Source of the DNA: Erodium maritimum
Lineage: Eukaryota > Streptophyta > Magnoliopsida > Geraniales > Geraniaceae
Assembly: GCA_963921825.1 (NCBI GenBank)
Contig: OY997590.1
Coordinates: forward strand, 50,485,039 to 50,549,038
Direction of reading: 5' to 3'
Length of the DNA stretch: 64,000 nt
In this document: positions 56,953 through 64,000 of the stretch, piece by piece
How the letters are laid out: each line of letters opens with the position of its first letter
Numbering within the stretch: position 1 is the stretch's first letter
The notes under the pieces: model-generated
What the model saw: the letters and a program-made list of their open reading frames with translations, nothing else
Databases searched by the model: none
What the model was told of the DNA's origin: nothing
Program-made: the position numbers and the translations under genes

Positions 56953-57440
56953 TATTCACCATGAACGTGGCCGTCTCCAGAGCATAAACCTAGAAAGAAA
57001 TCAGGATATCAGTCCCATTAATCATGGAACGGACCATTGTCTAATAATGTCCGATTTCTCCGTTTGGCTACACCTTTCAACTACAGTGTCCCAGGAGGAG
57101 TCCATTCCAAAAGGATCCCATTCTGTTTTAGATGATCTAATAACTCTGTGGTCAAGTATTTTCCACCTCGATCCAATCGAAGTGCCTTAATACCTTTGTC
57201 GAGCTGGTTTTCTACTTTAGTCTTAAACTCTTTGAATTTATTAAAATCTTTAGACTTATGTCTCACCGAATAGACATAAGCATATTTACTGTCATCATCA
57301 GTATATGTGATAAAGTATCTAAACCCCCTCCTGGCAAGTGAACTTATTGGTCTACACACATTCGAGTGTATCAGCCCCAATAATTCACCCGCCCTTTCAC
57401 CGTGATCGATAAAGGGCGCTTTAGTCATTTTTCCCATCAA
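56953..57440 (-). pseudogene. CopA-9 integrase remnant with altered catalytic residues
   Basis: 57081-57440 has LGLIHSNVCRPISSLARRG, FITYTDDDSKYAYVYSVRHK, KALRLDRGGKYLTTELLDHL and LLEWTPPG. Asn replaces the first catalytic Asp (57360-57362); the Glu segment reads VAKRRNRT, with Lys at 57063-57065. The C-terminal region is cut by the deletion at about 56943-56952. Confidence 0.9.
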
Positions 57441-57677
57441 ACAAACCTTGCACCTATAGATCGATTGGAATTCGAATGGACCTGAAAGCCCTCACTTATG
57501 AAGTGCTGATAGGAACTTCTTGTTTATGCGGCCCAAATGATAGTGCCATAACAGAGTAAGGTTTAAATCGTTGGATTTAGACCTCTTGGTATTAACATAA
57601 TATATAGAACTTGAGGCATTGTTACCCATATCTAATATGTACAATCCCTCAACCAAGTTAGTACTGGTATAAAACAT
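57441..57677 (-). pseudogene. CopA-9 GAG-pre-integrase remnant
   Basis: GLYILDMGNNASSSIYYVN and LTLLWHYHLGRINKKFLS (57492-57677). The second zinc-ligand His is kept, and the CKVC pair is near 57440-57455. Confidence 0.82.
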
Positions 57678-58500
57678 ATCATTGTATAAAACATTGAAAA
57701 CTCCATTTCCAATATTAACATTATATCTTCCTTGTCAAACACGGATACAAATATAATATTCCTACTAAAAGTAGGTATGCAATATACATTATAAATACTA
57801 AGACAAGGCCACTTTGCAAAGAAAGACCCATGGATCCTACAACAGTTCCCACAACTCTGAGGTCCACTTTGTGCTTTCCAAACCTCTCCTACTTTCAACC
57901 ACTATATGTTAGTGCATGTGTTAGATTCAGTCTTGGTATCTAATACCCATGAATCTTTGGAAGTAGAGAGATGTAGCTCTATAGAGTTAATACCGAATGA
58001 AGGCGCGGTCCCACCGCCCTTCCTTAGATCATCCAGGTTTCCTGATGAAGGCGCAGTCCTACTACCCTTCTTCAGATCATCCAGGCTATTTGATGAAGGC
58101 TTAGTCCCACTGCCCTTCTTCCTATCAGCCGTGAACTTCCTGTGATCCCGGTTCCAATGACCAGGTTGTTGGCAGTAGAAGCAAACATTCTCAGGTGTCT
58201 CATCTTTCCCGCCAAGTGCGTTTGGGCCCCGCCCTTGCCACTTCCAATTCCCTTGTTGACCATCAGAATATCCTTGGATCCCAGATCCCTGATATATTCT
58301 TCTCAGTAGTTAATGACACTTCATGTAACTCTGATATGGTCTTAGAGACAGCCTTGTCAATGACATATTCTTTGTGTTCAGACTTGAGGACTATCCTCAA
58401 AATTTTGTACCAGTCCAAATAATTTTTCCCATCTAGCTTGACCCTGTCAAGAATGGTTTTTTTTTAATGACAAACTATTAATGTTCGCTGAATTTGTCAT
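57678..58500 (-). pseudogene. CopA-9 gag and protease remnant
   Basis: The protease site reads SWVLDTKTESNTC (DTG changed to DTK, 57932-57940). Three 48-bp repeats are at about 57998-58130, a zinc knuckle near 58160-58190 (CFYCQQPGHWNRD, last Cys lost) and the gag N-terminus near 58440-58500, where a T-run expansion adds bases. Confidence 0.82.
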
Positions 58501-59159
58501 TTGATCTACAATAGATAATATTAAATGTCACGCCCCAATTTCAGTAAAACCGAACTAGGGACGCGAACATTTAAAACCATAAAACATTGAAGCCTTTTAC
58601 ATAAGTCACTTTAAAATCGCCATTTGTTCATCAAAAATAATCATTTAATCATTTACAACTTAAAGGTACGTCCCAACAATTGGAAAAAAAGCAAGGTACA
58701 CGTCGCTAGACTCAAAGTAAACCCAGAATCCAGCTCCTAGCTCTTCAAGCTTCAGAAGCTCACCTAGTCCAACCTGCGACCGGTACCTGTGGGAAAAGCA
58801 GCTAGGGATGAGCGTTCGCTCACCACCACGGATAACAGACTGACTACTGCATACTTAGCAGACAATGCCGGTAACACCAACAACCAACTCAACACCGGGG
58901 ATCACTATCCCCAAACTCAAGTAACCCGACTGACACCCACGCACTGATACTTTCCTCAACCGACTGAACACTCGGACTCGTAATGTAGACCTGACACAGC
59001 GATTGACGACCTCCTCCAACGACACGACATACAACCACGCAACACCCAAGATCACAAAGGATCGCACACCAAACAAGATCACAAAGGATCGCATTCCAAA
59101 CAAGATCACAAAGGATCGCATTCCTGTCAGCTGCTCAGTGCCGGTTGCTAACCGGCTGG

Positions 59160-59430
59160 GCTCGAGCCTGCCCCACGCGCTTTGCCGATCCCAGTCAGGC
59201 TCCAGGCGGTCAACCTGTTGGCGATAAACCGAACTACTTTTCCGATAGCTAGTCGGAAGGGGAGCTGCCCTCGCATCGCCTAAAAATGCTCACAACCTGC
59301 CGAGACTCAAACTCGGTCAGACTAGCCAAAGATCGCTCGCAACCTCCCGAGACTCGAACTCGGTCAGGCCAGCCAAAGGACGCTCGCAACCTCCCGAGAC
59401 TCGAACTCGGTCAGGCCAGCCAAACTCCAC
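59160..59430. repeat. ~47-bp repeats in the GyB-3 LTR
   Basis: CAACCTGCCGAGACTC, CAACCTCCCGAGACTCGAAC and CAACCTCCCGAGACTCGAAC start at about 59291, 59340 and 59389. They take the place of the CCGATCCCAGTCGG repeats of GyB-2. Confidence 0.75.
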
Positions 59431-59629
59431 ACCACTTCCCGACACGAAGTCGGGTCGCTAACCTCGGGCAAACGCAATTCAACAAACGGTGTCAAGAACA
59501 GTTCAACACTTCACAGGCACTCATGGCCACTCAAGACTCTAACGATAAAAACACGGGTTCAGCAACCCCACGGGCCCTCATGGCCTCCCAAGACACACCA
59601 ACAGTAACTCACGGGCTCAACAACCCCAC

Positions 59630-59970
59630 GGGCACTCACGGCCTCCCAAGACACCAACAATAATACACGGGCTCTCATGGCCACCCAAGACAGCAACAAT
59701 AATACACGGGCTCTCATGGCCACCCAAGACACCAACAATAATACACGGGCTCTCATGGCCACCCAAGACACCAACAATAATACACGGGCTCTCATGGCCA
59801 CCCAAGACACCAACAATAATACATGGGCTCTCATGGCCACCCAAGACACCAACAATAATACCCGGGCTCTCATGGCCACCCAAGACACCAACAATAATAC
59901 CCGGGCTCTCATGGCCACCCAAGACACCAAGAATAATACACGAGCTCTCATGGCCACCCAAGACATAAAT
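59630..59970. repeat. Eight copies of a 39-bp repeat in the GyB-3 LTR
   Basis: GGGCTCTCATGGCCACC recurs at 59669, 59708, 59747, 59786, 59825, 59864, 59903 and 59942 (the last reads GAGCTCTC), a strict 39-bp period. Because 39 is a multiple of three, it keeps three long repetitive open frames on both strands; these are not genes. Confidence 0.95.
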
Positions 59971-61759
59971 TAAACAATCAACCTCCAGGCATGGTCATAT
60001 GCCTCCAGTAATTATAACATCGCTAAGTTCTCTGTTCCTACGACACTACTAAGTGTCACATGCTTTCCTAATAATCTCTACGTTCCCGTATCATGCCTTT
60101 CTAATATTCAAATAAACCTACTTAACCGACGACACCCCCGTGTCACATGCGTTTCTACTGTCAACTTTCCCCAGTTAGGGCCGAGATCCGGCTGCTTTTC
60201 CCTACCTCGTATGCTTTCTCCAAAAGCGTACAATTAAGCTCCGGCGTAATCTCGGTCACTCGCCTAGCTTTCCCTTTCCTCAGTCTGCAGCACGATCTAA
60301 CAAGAACACAATTTTAAACTCTTTTAAGCTTGCAGGCATAAACTGAATTTTAATAAACCCGACGCCCAAAAGTAACCCCGACAATGTCGATCACTCCCAA
60401 ACTCCCCAATTACTCGACATTGTCGATATTGGACCCGGAAAGGCCCGATTGTCCCTACATGGCGAATCTGCCCGGGTTTTGGAAACGCCCTTCCGGGGCT
60501 CCGAAAATTCCCGTTTTCGTTTCCACAATTCCTAACCATAATCACGCGTTACAACGCACTTGGCGGAATCAAATTCCGAAATCTCACGAATTACAAATCC
60601 TAATTCCCTATTTTTCAATACAAGACGGTAAACTACAAAAGAAAAATAATTAATCTTTTGATACCGATAAACTAGCTTCAAGATAGCAGAAGAAAAACAA
60701 TCACCTTTGTAGTCCCTTAGTGAGTCAACTCTTCCTTCCCATTTGATGCTGTACACGCACGAGAATAAAGAAAATGTCTTACTTCTTGTTCTAGCTCCCA
60801 CTATCACCGACTCAAGTATAAATATAGGTCTTTATCTCTCTTGTTTCACAGCCACATAAACCCAGATAAGAAGCTTATCTCAATGATAAGAACTTAGGTA
60901 TTGGTTGTTCCAGTAAAGCACCGCCAAATCAAGATGGAAGTGAGGGTCTTGATCTTCAAACTAATCACCTTCCCATTCAATTGATTTTTGCGGCACTACA
61001 ACCCCACCAAAACTATGGGCCACGCAAGCTTTATTACCACAAGATAGATCTTGATTTCCTTGGCTTCCCGTGGCTCACAATCACACAAGACAAGACCACC
61101 CCTTTAAGAAGACGAACACACACCAAGTACACAAAGAAGACCACCAATGATTCGGTTCATAATCTCTACTACTCCAGCAAAAAGGGCTCTTGATTTCTTG
61201 CAGCAACCACTCATGAAACACCTTGGTTTTCTTTTTTTTTCCCTTTTTTTTCTATTATGACCGAACACCCTATGTGGTCAACCTCTTGTTTGGTTCAAAA
61301 ATTACCTAACACCACCACTTGTATGACATGTGGCAAGTGGGTCCCATCTCTTTAGAAAATATATTTGTAGATATTTTTCTGTTAGATTCGCGAAATTCGG
61401 ACGTTTCGAGCCCCGAACGTGCACTTTTCCCAAGAAATTACGAAACTTCACGGGCTACAAGGAAACGGCTCAACTAAGACCGCTGCGACGACGACTAAGC
61501 TTTTTGGATCCAGAACGGTCCTCGAATGGACCAAAACGTCGCTCGGTTAACTTTTCCAGCGAAAAGTCAACATTTCCCAAACTGATCAGAAAGTTGCCCT
61601 GCGTCCCCTGGAACTCACTTTGGTCGATATCGGGGTCAACTTAAGTCCGGTATGACCCTCGGGGTCAATCTTACTTTTAATTCAAGTGTCTGCTGAATTT
61701 TTTTAGATTTTCCTGTTTTTCGCAGATTTGACTGGCGTTGACCGGGAGTGGTTATTACA

Positions 61760-61777
61760 ATCTACCCCCCTTAAAGG
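61760..61777 (-). other. Polypurine tract of GyB-3
   Basis: On the minus strand CCTTTAAGGGGGGTAGAT, directly before the LTR start TGTAATAACC. Confidence 0.85.
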
Positions 61778-61810
61778 AATTTCGTCCGCGAAATTTAAAA
61801 ACAACGCACG

Positions 61811-62420
61811 TTAGGAGTCGAACCGGTCGGGGTACTTCGCGCGAACCTCGTCCTCGCATTCCCAAGTTGACTCGGTCTCGTGGTGTCGCCACAACACCAG
61901 TTCTAAGCGGATAGCCTTTCCGCGTAGGACCTGCTCTCGTGGATCCCTTTCCCACATCGGTTTCTCCTTATACGTGACATCACCCGTTACCTCGACATCC
62001 GCCCACTCAAAGACGCACTCAAGACCTCGAAAGGCCGGATACACCGCGGGGCTATCCCGCCTCCGCCGCGGTTGACAAGCACCAGTCCACCCTTCGGACT
62101 CATCTCTAGGGATACATGACCACCGACTGCTGACTCGAGAGGTCGGCCCCGTCTGTAACCATAGCTCCTGCTGACTCTGCGCGGTCTTCAACCGCTCATG
62201 CTTCGGCACGACCGACTTAGTTGTCTCTCGGTCCAGTTCTAGACCCAGTAAACTCTTATTCCTCACTTCTGCCCAGTTCACGGGCGATCGACCCGACCTA
62301 CCATACAACGCTTCGAACGGTGCCATCATGATACTGGCCTGAAAGCTGTAGTTGTAGGCGAACTCGGCTAACCGCTCACGACACCCATCGTGACGTGCCC
62401 CCATTTCCACCATGCAACCT
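61811..62420 (-). pseudogene. GyB-3 integrase C-terminus and chromodomain
   Basis: One frame (61811-62539) keeps CRERLAEFAYNYSFQASI, MAPFEALYGRSGRSPVNWAE and VRNKSLLGLELDRET. It then shifts through the GPF region and ends LRGKAIRLELVLWRHHETES and TWECEDEVRAKYPDRFDS, a chromovirus chromodomain, with a stop at about 61811. WKWGHVTMG joins directly to CRERLAEFAY at about 62385-62395, removing the catalytic core. The end of the frame is less broken than in GyB-2, where a solo LTR lies next to it. Confidence 0.9.
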
Positions 62421-62741
62421 GCAGTGGTTGCAGTAAACCAGCGGGACGCTGTTGTTCGGCTCTCACCTGCCGATGACTGAGACACCACGATACCAACTCC
62501 GCGACCGCTCTTCCCATCCCGCTCCACAAGATATGTCACCTGATGTTGCGCTCCTCTTAGTGCTACCCACGTGCACTGTCAGACGCGAATTCTGCGACTC
62601 TCGCAGCTCGTCGCCTCCACTGTTACACGGTATGAACAAAACTCCGCGATACCGTAACTCCCAATCAGCACGACGATCCCAGCCCTCAGCGTCAACACCG
62701 CCGGCTACTCTCTCCCGGATCTCAATCGTCTCGACATCCAC
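62421..62741 (-). pseudogene. GyB-3 integrase zinc-domain remnant
   Basis: The 62463-62741 frame has IEIRERVAGGVDAEGWDRRA, LRYRGVLFIPCNSGG and LRESQNSRLTVHVGSTK, matching the N-terminal H2C2 domain of gypsy integrase (AH.SR.T.HPGSTKMY). The paired cysteines are not recognisable downstream. Confidence 0.8.
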
Positions 62742-62752
62742 TGACTGTGCTT

Positions 62753-63640
62753 CTATCCCCCGGCCAAGCCGGGTGAGCTAAGCCACCAATCAGTACATGG
62801 CCAACCGCCGTTAATATCCTGCCAGCCCCCAGAAGCTGCGGATCTCGAAAACGTTCGTGGCCGCGCCCACTTCAAAACCGCGTCGATCTCCACAGGATCG
62901 ACCAATCTACCGTCACGGAACCCAACGTGACCGAGGACTCTCACCTCAGCGAGCCAAAACTCGTACTTCTCCAGGTTAGCGTATGGCTGATGCGTGCGCA
63001 ACAGGGTCAGAACACCCCTCAGATGTTCCTCATGTGTCGCCTCGTTCTGCGAGTAGATCACGATGTCGTCTACAAACACCACCACAAACTGATCTAAGAA
63101 CGGCCGGATTATACTGTTCATCAGATCCATGAACGCTGCAGGTGCGTTCGTCAGTCCAAAGGCATCACCAATAACTCGTAATGCCCATAGCGCGTCCGGA
63201 ATGAAGTCTTTGCGACGCCCCCCTCTCGGACTCGCATCTAGTAATAACCGGATCGCAGATCGATCTTCGAGAAACACGTCGACCCTCTCAACTGGTCGAA
63301 CAAGTCGTCAATTATCAGCATCGGGTATCGATTGTTCACCGTAACCCGGTTCAGTTTCAGGTAGTCCATACACATCCGAAGCCCTCCACTCTTCTTCTTC
63401 ACGAAGAGTGTTGGCGCTCCCCACTACGATGTGCTCGGACGAATAAACCCCTTCTCCCGACGCTCCTCAAGCTGACGCTTCAGCTCGGTCAACTCTGCTG
63501 GCGCGAACCTGTGAGGCGCCATCGATATCGATGTCGTTACCGGCACCAGGTAAATCCTGAACTCCACCTCACGAACTGGTGGCAACCCGCTCAACTCCTC
63601 AGGAAAGACCTCGGGGAACCCCCATACCCTTCGCGGTAAC
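62753..63640 (-). pseudogene. GyB-3 reverse transcriptase
   Basis: The C-terminal frame 62753-63277 is well preserved: [60 protein letters not shown] (catalytic VDD codons 63065-63073), [17 protein letters not shown] and [19 protein letters not shown]. The upstream part (63280-63640) holds [26 protein letters not shown] then a stop, [20 protein letters not shown] and [20 protein letters not shown] in other frames. After ARPRTF the expected SFLGLAGYYRRF and RNase H are absent. The best preserved enzyme core in the window, but not intact. Confidence 0.93.
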
Positions 63641-63642
63641 TC

Positions 63643-64000
63643 TCAGCTCTGCACGGCCGATACTTCCTCCACTGCGGACCATGCCGACAGGAGAACCTCG
63701 CTATTACTACCCGGCACACACGACACCTTCGTGTTGCCCACTGACACTGTCACTCGTCGCCTATAGTAGTCGATATTGGCTCGGCACTTCGCCAGCCAAT
63801 CCATTCCCAAGTTTACGTCAAAGGTTGTCATTTCGTAAGTATCCTTCCCACGGATACACGCACAAGCCCAGTCGTTGCCGATCCTCAAGGATCCTTGCAG
63901 TCTCTCTAAAACCTCGCTCCACTACCGCCGTCATGCCCACCAACTCCGAACATACCCGACCCCTCGGGTTGAGGACTCGATCCAGCTTCAGGGTTCTTGA
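63643..64000 (-). pseudogene. GyB-3 protease remnant
   Basis: FDVNLGMDWLAKCRANIDYY and RRRVTVSVGNTKVSCVPGSN are the end of the gypsy protease (VILGMDWL) leading into RT through [14 protein letters not shown]. The DSG/DTG site would be beyond the window. Confidence 0.82.

Larger units (their letters stand above)
56251..58525 (-). mobile_element. CopA-9: internally deleted copia element
   Basis: Contains the outer 690 bp of a CopA 3' LTR (56251-56942), then, after about 10 bp of unmatched filler, integrase, GAG-pre-integrase, protease and gag up to 58525, where GyB-3 inserted. The rest of the LTR, RNase H and RT (roughly 3 kb) are deleted. It sits in the CopA-5 leader. It shares the integrase and protease substitutions of CopA-1 and CopA-6. 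Confidence 0.88.
58526..61759 (-). repeat. GyB-3 3' LTR
   Basis: 3234 bp, TGTCACGCCCCAATTTC to GGTTATTACA. The outer ~1.7 kb aligns with GyB-2, but roughly 60300-61700 is a different sequence, so the LTR is of another subtype. No gene seen inside. Confidence 0.92.
58526..64000 (-). mobile_element. GyB-3: Ty3/gypsy chromovirus, runs off the window
   Basis: 3' LTR 58526-61759, polypurine tract, then chromodomain, integrase pieces, RT and protease in minus orientation to the window end. Inserted in CopA-9 gag; the likely duplication is TTAAA (58521-58525), but the other end is outside. RNase H and the integrase core are missing, with the same core junction as GyB-2. Confidence 0.92.

Noticed and set aside
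59630..59970. Possible CRISPR array
   Set aside because: Units are contiguous without unique spacers, the host is a plant, and the array lies in an LTR.
59559..59973. Long repetitive frames (about 98-135 codons) on both strands
   Set aside because: They are the product of a 39-bp tandem repeat whose period is a multiple of three.

Overview
The window looks like repeat-rich nuclear DNA of a flowering plant, probably heterochromatin. The evidence is plant-type LTR retrotransposons of three kinds (Ty1/copia, a Ty3/gypsy chromovirus with a C-terminal chromodomain, and a Tat/Athila-like Ty3/gypsy fragment), primer-binding sites complementary to initiator tRNA-Met, and two Mutator-like DNA transposons with 9-bp target-site duplications (TSDs). 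I see no intact host gene, no RNA gene and no intact transposon reading frame. Family names used here (CopA, GyB, AthC, CopD) are local labels.

Layout, left to right. 1-2520: leader and LTR of GyB-1, a minus-strand gypsy element cut off by the window edge. 2521-10966: CopA-1, a two-LTR minus-strand copia element. 10967-16990: AthC, the 3' part of a Tat/Athila-like element with a CopA solo LTR (CopA-2, TSD CTGGG) inside. 16994-24928: two 5'-truncated plus-strand copia pieces (CopA-3, CopA-4); CopA-3 carries a Pack-MULE (17761-18946) that has captured what looks like exon 1 of a TM9SF/EMP70 endomembrane-protein gene. 24929-25898: remnant of another copia family (CopD).

From 25899 to the end is a nested stack. 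CopA-5 lies in CopD. CopA-6 (26871-54716, minus) lies in the CopA-5 LTR. The complete gypsy element GyB-2 (31244-42427, TSD GAAAA) lies in CopA-6, and a CopA solo LTR (CopA-7, TSD CTTAG) lies in GyB-2. CopA-8 (45531-53996, plus) lies in the other CopA-6 LTR. A 430-bp MULE-type miniature element (55545-55974) sits in the CopA-5 leader. CopA-9 (56251-58525, minus) follows and is interrupted by GyB-3 (58526 to the window end).

How the parts relate: these are parasitic elements inserted into one another, not a cooperating gene set. The most informative pattern is that the minus-strand CopA copies share lesions in protease, integrase and reverse-transcriptase active sites, and both GyB copies with pol lack the integrase catalytic core and RNase H. 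This suggests that non-autonomous sublineages in both superfamilies were copied by enzymes supplied in trans. All comparisons were made by eye; percentages, ages and lineage assignments were not computed.
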